The notes beneath the pieces were generated by a model. That model searched no databases, was not told where the DNA came from, and was given only the letters and a program-made list of their open reading frames with translations. 15,312 nt of DNA, from assembly GCA_016291895.1 (NCBI GenBank), contig JAEEZO010000018.1, forward strand, positions 1-15,312, given 5' to 3'. Every line of letters starts with the position of its first letter. The stretch's first letter is position 1. This document shows positions 1 to 8,368 of the stretch, in pieces. The translations under genes and the position numbers were made by a program. Source of the stretch: Caryophanales bacterium (GTDB lineage: Bacteria > Bacillota_I > Bacilli_A > RF39 > UBA660).

Positions 1-2562
1 GAGTTATTTAAACCACATGTTATTCATGCGTTAACTACAAGAAGAAAAGATAGTGCTGAACCAATTTGTTCAAATATTAAAGCTGCTAAACGTTTAATTG
101 AAAACAAAGATCCACAAGTATGGGATATTGTAGAAGATGTTATTAAAGAACATCCTGTTCTATTAAACCGTGCGCCAACTCTACATAGATTAGGTATTCA
201 AGCATTTGAACCTATTCTAATTGGTGGTAAAGCAATTAGACTTCATCCACTTGTTTGTACAGCATTCAATGCTGACTTCGATGGTGACCAGATGGCTGTA
301 CATGTACCTCTATCTGAAGAAGCTATTGCAGAAGCTCGTTTATTAATGTTAGGTGCTAATAATATCCTACATCCAAAAGATGGATCTCCAATTGTTACTC
401 CATCACAAGATATGGTATTAGGTAACTATTACATAACAATGGAAAAAGCAGGATTAGAGGGTGAAGGTAGAGTATTTAAAAACTCTAACGAAGCTATTAT
501 GGCTTATGAAAGACGTGAAATTACGCTTCATACAAGAATCGCTGTTCCTGTTCGTTCATTTAAACATAAGTTATTTATTGAAGAACAAAAAGATAAATAT
601 TTAGTAACAACTCCAGGTAAATTAATCTTTAATGAAATTTTACCAGATTCATTTGCGTTCATTAATGAACCAACTGATGAAAATATTACAACAATGACAC
701 CAAACAAATATTTCTTAAATATGGGAGTTAATATTAAAGAAGAAATCGCTAAGATGCCTCTAGTTAAGCCTTTTGCTAAAGGAACTCTAGAAAGTATCAT
801 TGCACAAACATTTAAACGTTATAGAACTACAGAAACAAGTATTATGCTTGATAGACTAAAAGATTTAGGATTCAAGTATTCAACACTTGCTGGTATCACT
901 GTTTCTGCTGCTGATGTTAAAACTAGTGTTAAGAAAGATGAAATCATTGCAAGTTCTAATAAACTTGTTGATACTGTTAATAAACAATATACTCGTGGTT
1001 TAATAACTAATGAAGAACGTTATAATAAAGTAATTGATATATGGAATAATGCTAAAGCTGAAGTTCAAAAAGAACTAGAAGTTTATGCTAAAGAAGATGT
1101 TGATAATCCAATCTTCATGATGATGAACTCTAAAGCTCGTGGTAATATTTCTAACTTTACTCAACTTGCTGGTATGCGTGGTTTGATGGCTAAACCAGAT
1201 GGTACCCCAGTTGAAATCCCAGTTACATCTAACTTCGTTGAAGGACTATCTGTTGATGAATTCTTCTTATCAACACATGGTGCTCGTAAAGGATCTGCCG
1301 ATACTGCCCTTAAGACAGCTGACTCAGGTTACTTAACAAGACGTTTAGTTGATGTTGCTCAAGATATTATTGTTAAGGAAGATGATTGTGGTACTGATCA
1401 AGGTGTTATGGTTCATGCCTTCATTAATGATAAGAATGGTTCTGTAATTGAAAAATTATATGACCGTATTGTTGGTCGTTATGCTAATAAACAAGTTGTT
1501 AATCCAAAGAATGGAAAAGTACTTGTTGAACGTAATGATTTAATTACTGAAAGTATTGCTGAAAAAATAGTAGATGCTGGTATTACTGAAGTAGAAGTTC
1601 GTTCACTTCTTACATGTAATACACCAAATGGTGTATGTTGCAAATGTTATGGACGTAACCTTGCTACTGGAAATATCGTTGAAGTTGGTGAAGCTATTGG
1701 TGTTATGGCTGCTCAATCTATTGGTGAGCCAGGTACCCAATTAACAATGCGTACATTCCATACTGGTGGTGTTGCTGGTGAAGAAGATATTACACAAGGT
1801 CTTCCTCGTGTACAAGAATTATTTGAAGCTCGTAACCCTAAAGGTAAAGCTACTATTGCGGAAATTTCAGGAAAAGTTACAAAAATCACTGAAGATCATG
1901 GTAAGTTCAAGATCGTTGTTGAAAATAAATTAGAGACAAAAGAACATGTAACTAACTATGGATCTAAACTTCGTGTAGAAAAAGGTGATATGGTTGTTCC
2001 TGGTGATAAATTAACTGAAGGTGCTATTAGCCCTAAAGAATTATTAACCGTAACTGACCCACTTACTACACAAGAATATATCTTAAAAGAAGTACAAAAC
2101 GCTTATCGTAGTCAAGGTGTTGAAATTTCTGATAAACACGTTGAAGTTATCGCTAAACGTATGATTGATAAGATTAGAGTTGTTGATGGTGGAGACACAT
2201 ATTTACTTCCTGGTTCTCTTGTTAACTTCCATGAATTTACTGATGGAAATAAGAAGATTATCATTGAAGGTAAACGTCCTGCTACTGGTGTACCAGTTCT
2301 ATTTGGTATTACTAAAGCATCTCTTGGAACTGATTCCTTCTTATCAGCTGCTTCTTTCCAAGAAACAACACGTATCTTAACAGATGCAGCTATTCGTGGT
2401 AAGACTGATAATTTAGTTGGTCTTAAAGAAAATGTTATCGTTGGTAAACTTATCCCTGCAGGAACTGGTATTAAAGCTTATCAAAAAGTTGATTATGATC
2501 TAGCTAACCAATTCGCAGAAGATGAACCAATGGAAGCACTTGAAAACGAATTTATGGAATAA
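1..2562 (+). CDS. rpoC: DNA-directed RNA polymerase subunit beta' (5'-truncated by window edge)
   Basis: Largest catalytic subunit of RNA polymerase; 853 residues are visible and roughly the first third is cut off by the window edge. The reading frame is open from base 1, so the first in-frame ATG (292) is internal. The Mg-binding motif NADFDGDQ is encoded at 268-291, with catalytic aspartates at fragment residues 92, 94 and 96. Next come the bridge helix (GARKG...[13 protein letters not shown], from 1279) and four zinc-ligand cysteines at fragment residues 463, 539, 546 and 549, with the spacing known for beta'. The trigger loop ([18 protein letters not shown], about 1705-1760) lacks the large insertion seen in proteobacteria. 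Arg codons lean to CGT, unlike the AGA-rich genes downstream, which fits high expression. A terminator follows immediately, so the ribosomal str genes that often follow rpoC are not here. Confidence 0.99.
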   Translation, partial: ELFKPHVIHALTTRRKDSAEPICSNIKAAKRLIENKDPQVWDIVEDVIKEHPVLLNRAPTLHRLGIQAFEPILIGGKAIRLHPLVCTAFNADFDGDQMAVHVPLSEEAIAEARLLMLGANNILHPKDGSPIVTPSQDMVLGNYYITMEKAGLEGEGRVFKNSNEAIMAYERREITLHTRIAVPVRSFKHKLFIEEQKDKYLVTTPGKLIFNEILPDSFAFINEPTDENITTMTPNKYFLNMGVNIKEEIAKMPLVKPFAKGTLESIIAQTFKRYRTTETSIMLDRLKDLGFKYSTLAGITVSAADVKTSVKKDEIIASSNKLVDTVNKQYTRGLITNEERYNKVIDIWNNAKAEVQKELEVYAKEDVDNPIFMMMNSKARGNISNFTQLAGMRGLMAKPDGTPVEIPVTSNFVEGLSVDEFFLSTHGARKGSADTALKTADSGYLTRRLVDVAQDIIVKEDDCGTDQGVMVHAFINDKNGSVIEKLYDRIVGRYANKQVVNPKNGKVLVERNDLITESIAEKIVDAGITEVEVRSLLTCNTPNGVCCKCYGRNLATGNIVEVGEAIGVMAAQSIGEPGTQLTMRTFHTGGVAGEEDITQGLPRVQELFEARNPKGKATIAEISGKVTKITEDHGKFKIVVENKLETKEHVTNYGSKLRVEKGDMVVPGDKLTEGAISPKELLTVTDPLTTQEYILKEVQNAYRSQGVEISDKHVEVIAKRMIDKIRVVDGGDTYLLPGSLVNFHEFTDGNKKIIIEGKRPATGVPVLFGITKASLGTDSFLSAASFQETTRILTDAAIRGKTDNLVGLKENVIVGKLIPAGTGIKAYQKVDYDLANQFAEDEPMEALENEFME

Positions 2563-2564
2563 TT

Positions 2565-2593
2565 AAAGATTGAGTTTAACTCAATCTTTTTTT
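2565..2593 (+). terminator. Rho-independent terminator of rpoC
   Basis: A perfect 10-bp stem (AAAGATTGAG at 2565-2574 pairing with CTCAATCTTT at 2580-2589) around a 5-nt loop TTTAA, running into a T-tract that ends at 2593. It begins 3 bases after the rpoC stop. Confidence 0.95.
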
Positions 2594-2594
2594 G

Positions 2595-2603
2595 TGGTAA
2601 AAT
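2595..2603 (+). promoter_or_regulatory. Extended -10 promoter of the pgk operon
   Basis: TGGTAAAAT gives an extended -10 (TGn plus TAAAAT at 2598-2603), two bases after the rpoC terminator T-tract. No convincing -35 is seen because the T-tract occupies that region. Transcription would start near 2610, giving a leader of about 17 nt that carries the AAGGAGAG ribosome-binding site before ATG 2627. Confidence 0.65.
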
Positions 2604-2626
2604 TAATATGAGAATAAGGAGAGTGT

Positions 2627-3796
2627 ATGAAAAATATAAAGGATTTTGATTTAAATAATAAAAAGGTAATTATAAGAGTAGACTTTAATGTACCTATGAA
2701 AGATGGTGTGATTACTGACGATAATCGTATTGTATCTAGCCTAGAAACAATTAATTATGCCATTAATAATGGAGCTAAAGTAATTCTTATGTCACACTTA
2801 GGTAGAGTTAAAGAAGAAAGTGATAAAGAAAAGAATACTTTATTACCAGTAGCTGAAAAGTTATGTAAGTTATTAGATAAAAATGTTTATTTCTCTCATT
2901 ATACAAGAGGAGAAAAATTAGAAAGTGCTATTAATAATTTAAAACCAGGAGAAGTTTTATTAATGGAGAATACTCGTTATGAAGACTTAGATGGTAAAAA
3001 AGAAAGTGGTAATGACCCTGAGTTAGGTAAATATTGGGCATCTCTTGGAGATATTTTCATTAATGATGCGTTTGGAACATGTCATAGAGCTCATGCATCT
3101 AATGTTGGTATTGCGTCATATCTTCCAAGTGGTGTTGGTTTCTTAGTTCAAAAGGAATTAGATAATATGTTACCAGTTATTAATAATCCTGAATATCCAT
3201 TTGTTGTTATTTTAGGTGGAGCTAAAGTAAGTGATAAGATTGGTATTATTGAAAATCTAATTGATAAAGTAGATAAAATCTTAATTGGTGGCGGAATGGC
3301 TTATACCTTCCTAAAAGCTAAAGGATTAAATGTTGGTAATTCCTTAGTCGAAGAAGAAAAACTTGATTATTGCAAAGACTTACTTAAAAAGACTAATAAA
3401 ATTGTTCTACCAATCGATCATGTATGTTCTAAAGAAATTGGTGGAGAAGCAGTAACAAAAGGATTCCTTGATAAAGATGATATGGGCTTAGATATTGGAC
3501 CCGAAACTGTTAGTATTTTTGAAGCTTATATTAAATCTGCTAAAACGATTGTTTGGAATGGACCATTAGGAGTTTGTGAAAATCCATTGTATACAAACGG
3601 AACAATTGGTGTTTGTAAGTTATTAGATAAGAATAACGCTAAGATTATTGTAGGTGGTGGTGATACAGCAGCAGCTGTTATTTCTCTAGGTTATAAAGAT
3701 AATGTAACGCATATATCAACAGGTGGTGGAGCATCTCTTGAATTATTAGAAGGAAAAGAATTACCTGGAGTAGCTATTATTGGCAAGGTGCAATAA
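2627..3796 (+). CDS. pgk: Phosphoglycerate kinase
   Basis: Glycolytic enzyme that transfers phosphate from 1,3-bisphosphoglycerate to ADP, making ATP and 3-phosphoglycerate in the cytosol. At 389 residues it has normal family length. Visible signatures are RVDFNVP (residues 17-23, with substrate-binding Asp19 and Asn21), SHLGR (56-60, followed by Val rather than the usual Pro), [25 protein letters not shown], the nucleotide-site [20 protein letters not shown] and [19 protein letters not shown]. The start has a good SD (AAGGAGAG) a few bases upstream. It is the first gene of a unit whose next gene, tpiA, begins in the last base of its stop codon (TAATG), so the two are probably translationally coupled. 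gap, gpm and eno are not in the window. Confidence 0.99.
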   Translation: MKNIKDFDLNNKKVIIRVDFNVPMKDGVITDDNRIVSSLETINYAINNGAKVILMSHLGRVKEESDKEKNTLLPVAEKLCKLLDKNVYFSHYTRGEKLESAINNLKPGEVLLMENTRYEDLDGKKESGNDPELGKYWASLGDIFINDAFGTCHRAHASNVGIASYLPSGVGFLVQKELDNMLPVINNPEYPFVVILGGAKVSDKIGIIENLIDKVDKILIGGGMAYTFLKAKGLNVGNSLVEEEKLDYCKDLLKKTNKIVLPIDHVCSKEIGGEAVTKGFLDKDDMGLDIGPETVSIFEAYIKSAKTIVWNGPLGVCENPLYTNGTIGVCKLLDKNNAKIIVGGGDTAAAVISLGYKDNVTHISTGGGASLELLEGKELPGVAIIGKVQ

Positions 3797-4509
3797 TGAA
3801 AATCCTTGGTTTCAATTTAAAAATGAATCTACTTCCCCATGAAATAGATGATTATATCAAGGAAATAAAAAAGAATAAGTTAGATAATACTATTTTCTTT
3901 CCATCCATCATTTATATTGAGAAATTTAATAATAATCAAATAACTGTTGGATCCCAAGATATCGCTTTTAATAAAAATGGAGCTTATACAGGTGATGTAT
4001 CTATTTATCAATTAAAAGAATTAGGTATTAAATATAGTATTGTTGGCCATTCTGAAAGACGAGCTAATTATTATGATGATCGCTACGTTAACAAGAAAAT
4101 CAAACTATGTATTGATAATGATGTAACCCCATTATTATGTGTTGGTGAATCTGGTGATGAAAATAGTAAAAATGAAACATATTACATATGTATAGATGAA
4201 ATCAATAAAGCTTTTGTTGGCAATGATAATTTAGATAAAGTTATCTTAGTTTATGAACCAATATGGGCTATTGGTAGTGGAAAAACACCAACTAATGATT
4301 TTATTGACGAAATTGTTTCTAATATAAAAAAATACGTGTATAATAAATATGGAGTTAAGTTGAAAGTACTATATGGTGGAAGTGTAAGTGATGAAAATAT
4401 TTCAAAACTTATCCAGATAGATAGTGTTGATGGTTTTTTAGTAGGTGGAAGTTCATTAAAGACAGAATCTATTAAAAAAATGATTGATATTGTAGGGGAG
4501 AATAGGTAA
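3796..4509 (+). CDS. tpiA: Triose-phosphate isomerase
   Basis: Interconverts dihydroxyacetone phosphate and glyceraldehyde 3-phosphate. At 237 residues it is slightly short for the family (about 250), but the catalytic set is complete: Asn7 and Lys9 in FNLKMN, the electrophile His85 in VGHSERR, the general base Glu154 in YEPIWAIGSGKTPT (loop 6 follows), the phosphate-binding LYGGSVS (192-198) and GFLVGGSSL (213-221). It overlaps the pgk stop by one base, and the same TAATG overlap joins it to the next gene, so the three genes are likely co-transcribed and coupled. The sequence is Asn/Lys/Ile-rich like the rest of the window, but no key residue is missing. Confidence 0.98.
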   Translation: MKILGFNLKMNLLPHEIDDYIKEIKKNKLDNTIFFPSIIYIEKFNNNQITVGSQDIAFNKNGAYTGDVSIYQLKELGIKYSIVGHSERRANYYDDRYVNKKIKLCIDNDVTPLLCVGESGDENSKNETYYICIDEINKAFVGNDNLDKVILVYEPIWAIGSGKTPTNDFIDEIVSNIKKYVYNKYGVKLKVLYGGSVSDENISKLIQIDSVDGFLVGGSSLKTESIKKMIDIVGENR

Positions 4510-4997
4510 TGAAGAAAAAACGTCATCAAAAAGGAATAAAAGATAGAATTACAAGATACAAAAGAAGAAAAGACAAAGAAAAGCATAAACAAGAACGAAT
4601 TTATTCTAATGTGTTACTAAAAATGATTGATATGTATGAGCCAAATGGTGAGGATTGGATGGGCTTTAAGCTTACAGACAATAATACATATACTTTCCAT
4701 CACATTCGTGAAAGAAGAGTTGGTGGTAAAGAAGAACTTGAGAATGGTGCTATTTTAACCCATTTTGGTCATCAATTTTTAAATCATCTTGATTCTCATA
4801 ACAAAAGAGCTTATAACGATTATCAAGCGATTTTTAGAAGAATTAATAAATCTCGTGGTCCTATTGATGATGATTTAAGAGAAGATATCTATGGTATGAT
4901 GTTAGATACCTTCTACTATAATGAATATGGTTTATCTAAAGAAGTATTACAGTATTATGAACCATTTCTTGAAAAACCTAAAGTTAAAAAATTGTAA
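4509..4997 (+). CDS. Small basic protein with HNH-like motif, coupled to tpiA
   Basis: Unnamed 162-residue protein. The first 30 residues are dense in Lys/Arg, suggesting nucleic-acid binding. Residues 61-93 read like the core of an HNH (beta-beta-alpha metal) domain: YTFHHI (His64-His65), a GG turn at 72-73, Asn79 in ENGA and His88 in the helix FGHQFLNHL. The Cys pairs that stabilise many HNH domains are absent. The remainder (95-162) is helical, with no domain I recognise. It starts in the tpiA stop (TAATG), so it is made from the glycolytic transcript; no phage or restriction gene is nearby. It could be a bona fide nuclease, an RNA-binding derivative of the fold, or an unrelated protein with a chance HH...N...H pattern. 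The motif is seen; nuclease activity is inference. Confidence 0.6.
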   Translation: MKKKRHQKGIKDRITRYKRRKDKEKHKQERIYSNVLLKMIDMYEPNGEDWMGFKLTDNNTYTFHHIRERRVGGKEELENGAILTHFGHQFLNHLDSHNKRAYNDYQAIFRRINKSRGPIDDDLREDIYGMMLDTFYYNEYGLSKEVLQYYEPFLEKPKVKKL

Positions 4998-5031
4998 AGA
5001 GTAATCTTTAATGTAGTTTATAAGAGGAAAA

Positions 5032-5733
5032 ATGAAAAATATTTTATTGTTATCAAATGATAGCAGTTTTATGGAATCTTTTAAAAACTATGTTAAAGAT
5101 AACTCTTTTTTTAAATTTAGTTTTAATAATTCCATAAAAAAAATAGTAATTAATAATTATGATTTAATAATAATTGACTATTTTATGAGTGAATATGATG
5201 GATATGATTATTTAAAGATAATTAATAATAAAATAAAGGTTATTATTTTACTCCCTTATTATATAGATGATGTATTTAAAATGATTTCATCTTTTAATAT
5301 TTCTTATATCTTAATAAAACCCGTAATCTTTTCTAATTTATTAGATAAAATTGATATTATTTGTAATAATAAAAGAAATTATAAAGAGGTTATCGATAAA
5401 GAAATCCTTAAATTATTTAGTTTTTTAGGTTTATCTTTTAAATATCGAGGTGTTTATTTATTATATAGAACAATTTTTCTTGTTATTAATGATAATGTCC
5501 CTATTAATTTAGATTTATATAATATTTTATCCAAAGAATGTGGTGATACTAAAGAGTCAATAGAACGAAATATTAGATATGCAATTCAAGTATCTTGCTC
5601 AAGAATGAGTCCATCCATTATAGATGAATTCTTTGGTAATATTTATAATCAATATACCGGTTTAATAGGAAATTTAGAATTTATAAATGTTATTGTTAAA
5701 AATATAATAATTATGATAAATAAAAAAGACTAA
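5032..5733 (+). CDS. Spo0A-like response regulator (receiver plus Spo0A C-terminal DNA-binding domain)
   Basis: The 233 residues split into a receiver-like domain (1-115) and a C-terminal domain (about 125-228) that follows the Spo0A pattern: LGLSFKYRGVYLLYRTIFLV, then the recognition-helix region SIERNIRYAIQVSCSR (176-191), then FFGNIY and NLEFINVIV. In B. subtilis Spo0A the matching helix reads SRVERAIRHAIEVAWSR. The receiver keeps a candidate phospho-acceptor Asp49 (LIIIDY) and the Lys96-Pro97 pair. However, the acidic pair has become Asn9-Asp10, and the switch Thr/Ser position is Leu74 (LLPYY). Spo0A is the master regulator of sporulation entry in Bacillota; here the role could be sporulation or a repurposed starvation or stationary-phase programme. 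The SD AAGAGG is at 5022-5027. It sits 34 bases behind the HNH-like gene, probably on the same transcript, and ends inside a bidirectional terminator. Confidence 0.8.
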   Translation: MKNILLLSNDSSFMESFKNYVKDNSFFKFSFNNSIKKIVINNYDLIIIDYFMSEYDGYDYLKIINNKIKVIILLPYYIDDVFKMISSFNISYILIKPVIFSNLLDKIDIICNNKRNYKEVIDKEILKLFSFLGLSFKYRGVYLLYRTIFLVINDNVPINLDLYNILSKECGDTKESIERNIRYAIQVSCSRMSPSIIDEFFGNIYNQYTGLIGNLEFINVIVKNIIIMINKKD

Positions 5734-5748
5734 TATTATTAGTCTTTT
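5724..5748. terminator. Bidirectional terminator between spo0A-like and femAB-like genes
   Basis: A near-perfect 25-base palindrome, AAAAGACTAA (5724-5733) pairing with TTAGTCTTTT (5739-5748) around TATTA. It has A-runs on one side and T-runs on the other, so it can terminate both converging transcripts. The stop codon of the plus-strand gene (5731-5733) and that of the minus-strand gene (5739-5741) both lie inside the stem. Confidence 0.9.
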
Positions 5749-7007
5749 AATTTTATTTTTCCACTTGCAAGTTTTCTTTTATAGAATGAATATATTAATG
5801 GATTAATAACTAAATCTAGTTCACCAACATATTCAATAATTGAAGAATTATATCCACTTTTATTCTTAATTGCTCCAAAGTATTTACTTGCCTTATTAAA
5901 GTTACCAGGAACAGATCCTAAATCAATGTATGAATAACCTTTTTTACCATAATATTTCATTATTTCATATGTTGTTAATGGTAATGCATTTAAATTTTTA
6001 TGTTCAGGTACAACATAATTAGAAACAATTGTTGCTCCCTTACCACTAGTTATAACTAGAGCAGCTCCAATAATTAAACCATCAGGATTATTTCTAATTA
6101 GATTCATAGAAATACTTAGATTACTTTTTAATTCAGCAAGTTTTTTATCAGATTCAATTTTGTCATTTATTACAAGTTGCATATTATATTTTCTAGCATC
6201 AGACTCGGAAATAATATTAGCTAAACTATTATTTTTTTCTATTTCTGCACTATAAAGTTTATTAATATTCTCAGTATACTTTTGTGTATCTAAGAAAGTA
6301 AAAAAGATTTGTGCATTATCTGTTTCATCAAAAACATTAAATAATGTTTTAATAAATTTAACATTTTTTCCTTTTATTATTCTTTTGGTAATATCTAAGA
6401 AAAAGTTAATATCATTTTTAGAATCAGGAATTACTGTTAAAGCCTTCTTTTGATCTAGAGTTATTTCTTCTTGTCTCTCTTTAGAGAATGACATAAATAA
6501 TGTTTGAGGATTTGGATCTAATTTTGCATAAGAAGAAAATCTTGGTAACATATTTTCATTATATAAGTTAAATCCCATATGTTCGTAACTGTTTTTCTTA
6601 AAATTTCTAAGAATTTCTTTAGATGATTCACTATCTACTTCGTTATCTCCTAAAGAATCATATTTACGATAAATAATAGGGGGATCTATTTTTATAAAAA
6701 TAAATTTTTGTTTCTTTAATAATCTTTTTAATGCCTCTGTTAATTGTCTACAAAGTGATAGATCAGAATAATCTATTAAGAATCCTCGTGGTGCGTAAGC
6801 ATATTTATAGCCCCACAAGATCTCTTTATAAACTAGCATTGAAGCTCCAACAATAACGCCATTATCTTTGAATCCTAAATAGTGTATATCATATCCTTCT
6901 AGTTCTGCCTTTAGATTAGCATAATTAGATGTTTGACAATATGATGCATATTTATGATTAAGTGAGTACTGATCAAATTCTTCTTTAGATAAAGTAATTA
7001 TTCTCAT
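5739..7007 (-). CDS. FemA/FemX-type lipid II aminoacyltransferase (peptidoglycan cross-bridge)
   Basis: FemABX proteins use aminoacyl-tRNA to add amino acids to the stem-peptide lysine of lipid II at the inner face of the membrane, building the interpeptide bridge. The length (422 residues) is typical. Family features are two GNAT-like lobes, YAYAPRGFLID (69-79), FMSFSKERQ (171-179), a charged helical insert at about 243-300 matching the antiparallel coiled coil of FemA, and the C-terminal signatures GYSYIDLGSVPG (357-368) and ASKYFGAIKN leading to EYVGELDLVINP. The SD GAGGTG lies 5 bases before the start. It is a single-gene unit with its own consensus promoter, divergent from ctpA. The amino acid added cannot be read from sequence. 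Its presence shows the organism builds a cross-linked wall. Confidence 0.87.
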   Translation of the reverse strand: MRIITLSKEEFDQYSLNHKYASYCQTSNYANLKAELEGYDIHYLGFKDNGVIVGASMLVYKEILWGYKYAYAPRGFLIDYSDLSLCRQLTEALKRLLKKQKFIFIKIDPPIIYRKYDSLGDNEVDSESSKEILRNFKKNSYEHMGFNLYNENMLPRFSSYAKLDPNPQTLFMSFSKERQEEITLDQKKALTVIPDSKNDINFFLDITKRIIKGKNVKFIKTLFNVFDETDNAQIFFTFLDTQKYTENINKLYSAEIEKNNSLANIISESDARKYNMQLVINDKIESDKKLAELKSNLSISMNLIRNNPDGLIIGAALVITSGKGATIVSNYVVPEHKNLNALPLTTYEIMKYYGKKGYSYIDLGSVPGNFNKASKYFGAIKNKSGYNSSIIEYVGELDLVINPLIYSFYKRKLASGKIKLKD

Positions 7008-7024
7008 CTCGACACCTCTACTAT

Positions 7025-7053
7025 ATTATACTTAAATTATTAATTTATATCAA
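7025..7053 (-). promoter_or_regulatory. Sigma-A-type promoter of the femAB-like gene
   Basis: Read on the minus strand: -35 TTGATA (7053-7048), a 17-base spacer, then a perfect -10 TATAAT (7030-7025), with an A/T tract upstream of the -35. The predicted transcription start (about 7018) falls at the first bases of the SD GAGGTG (7018-7013), so the leader is only about 11 nt. Confidence 0.85.
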
Positions 7054-7091
7054 TAAAAAAAGAACTTTTATAATAGTGATAAACACTTAAT

Positions 7092-7120
7092 TTTTTTTTA
7101 TTAATGTGGTATATTATAAT
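7092..7120 (+). promoter_or_regulatory. Probable promoter of the ctpA operon
   Basis: A perfect -10 TATAAT lies at 7115-7120. The -35 position 17 bases upstream is inside a run of nine T (7091-7099), so it is poor. The start would be near 7127. The SD AAGGTGG (7136-7142) precedes ATG 7147. The 139-base gap between the femAB-like gene and ctpA thus holds two divergent promoters. Confidence 0.65.
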
Positions 7121-7146
7121 AGATATTTCAAATTGAAGGTGGTTGT

Positions 7147-8367
7147 ATGAAAAAAAATAATTTTATTACAAGATTTTTCTCTAATATAAAGAAAAGTATT
7201 ACAAAAAGTAAGAATAAGTTCACTATTATCGAAGTATTATCATTTATGGTTGTATCATTTGCTTTAGGTTTAATAGCAGGTGGTATCATAATGTATGGTA
7301 AAGGTAAATTTAATGGTGAAATATCTTCTTCACTAGATGAATTTATTGCAACATATAATGATATTTTAAATAATTACTATGAACCTGTTGATGGTGATAA
7401 ATTATTAGAAGCTGGTATAAATGGAATGGTTAATTATTTAGGTGATCCATATTCAACTTATTATACCCCAGAACAATCACAAGAATTCAATGAATATTTA
7501 GATGGTAAATTCTGTGGTATTGGATCAGAAATCCAAATTGATAATGAATCTAATTATGTTAAATTAGTTAAAGTATATGAAAATAGTCCAGCTGCTAAAG
7601 CAGGTTTAAAAGATAATGATTTATTAATTAAAGTTGATGGAGTAGATATTAAAGGAAAAGCTTTATCTGATGTTACTGCTATTGTTAAAGGAGAACAAGG
7701 AACAGTTGTTAAATTAACAGTAAGACGTGATAATAAAGATTTTGACGTTGAAGTAACAAGAGATTTCGTTGATATAATTAGTGTTCAAGGAGAAATAATC
7801 GAACTTCAAGGTAAAAAGATAGGTTATATCGATGTAGCTATTTTTGCAGAAAATACTGATGTTCAATTTGAAAAAGAGTTAAAGAAATTAGAAGAAGAAA
7901 AGATTGATGCCTTAATTATTGATTTAAGAAGCAATACAGGTGGTCATTTAAAGACTGTTACTAATATGATTTCCTTATTTATTAAAAAAGGTGAAGTTAT
8001 ATATAAATTAAAAACAAAAGAAGTAGTAGAAGACTTTAAAGATTTAACAGAAGAACATCGTGAGTACCCAATAGCAATCTTAATAAATGAGATTAGTGCA
8101 TCTGCAAGTGAAGTCTTTACGGCAGCCCTAAAAGAACAATATGGAGCTTTAGTAATAGGTGCAACTTCATATGGTAAAGGTAAGGTTCAAAAATCATATC
8201 AATTATCTAGTGGAGCTATGATTAAATTTACATACCAAGAATGGTTAACACCAAAAGGTGATTATATTGATGGAAAAGGTATTGAACCTGATATTAAAAT
8301 AGAATATAAACAAGAAAAGGAAAGAGATTCACAATTAAATAGAGCCCTTCAAGAATTGGTAAAGTAA
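7147..8367 (+). CDS. ctpA: C-terminal processing protease, S41 family, membrane-anchored
   Basis: Secreted-side serine protease that trims or degrades proteins from exposed C-termini. Order along its 406 residues: a basic cytoplasmic start, one membrane segment (about 28-50), a helical region, a PDZ domain (about 122-205, including the GIGSEI and SPAAKAGLKDNDLLIKVDG elements), then the S41 catalytic core. The Ser-Lys dyad is Ser319 (in ISASASEVFTAALK) and Lys344 (TSYGKGKVQ). Their 25-residue spacing matches B. subtilis CtpB, and Gln348 is also conserved. The C-terminus ends with GKGIEPDI and a short charged tail, without a peptidoglycan-binding domain. It heads a three-gene operon with the J-domain and coiled-coil genes. 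CtpB acts in sporulation signalling in Bacillus, but S41 proteases are widespread, so that role is not implied. Confidence 0.95.
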   Translation: MKKNNFITRFFSNIKKSITKSKNKFTIIEVLSFMVVSFALGLIAGGIIMYGKGKFNGEISSSLDEFIATYNDILNNYYEPVDGDKLLEAGINGMVNYLGDPYSTYYTPEQSQEFNEYLDGKFCGIGSEIQIDNESNYVKLVKVYENSPAAKAGLKDNDLLIKVDGVDIKGKALSDVTAIVKGEQGTVVKLTVRRDNKDFDVEVTRDFVDIISVQGEIIELQGKKIGYIDVAIFAENTDVQFEKELKKLEEEKIDALIIDLRSNTGGHLKTVTNMISLFIKKGEVIYKLKTKEVVEDFKDLTEEHREYPIAILINEISASASEVFTAALKEQYGALVIGATSYGKGKVQKSYQLSSGAMIKFTYQEWLTPKGDYIDGKGIEPDIKIEYKQEKERDSQLNRALQELVK

Positions 8368-8368
8368 T

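Noticed and set aside
4995..5010. Hairpin TAAAGA-gtaa-TCTTTA between the HNH-like and Spo0A-like genes
   Set aside because: Six AT-rich base pairs with no T-tract; not a credible terminator, so the genes are treated as probably co-transcribed.
7008..7014. TGTCGAG on the minus strand, a 6/7 match to the Spo0A box, just before the femAB-like start
   Set aside because: It overlaps the spacer and SD of that gene, is a single imperfect site, and such matches are expected by chance; no second site supports it.
7075..7099. AGTG-ataaa-CACT followed by nine T in the divergent intergenic region
   Set aside because: Only a four-base stem, upstream of the ctpA -10; it is not a terminator for any gene here.
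7147..8367. Assigning ctpA a sporulation role (CtpB-like) because a Spo0A-like gene is nearby
   Set aside because: The two are separated by an oppositely oriented gene, and S41 proteases are general; proximity alone is weak evidence.
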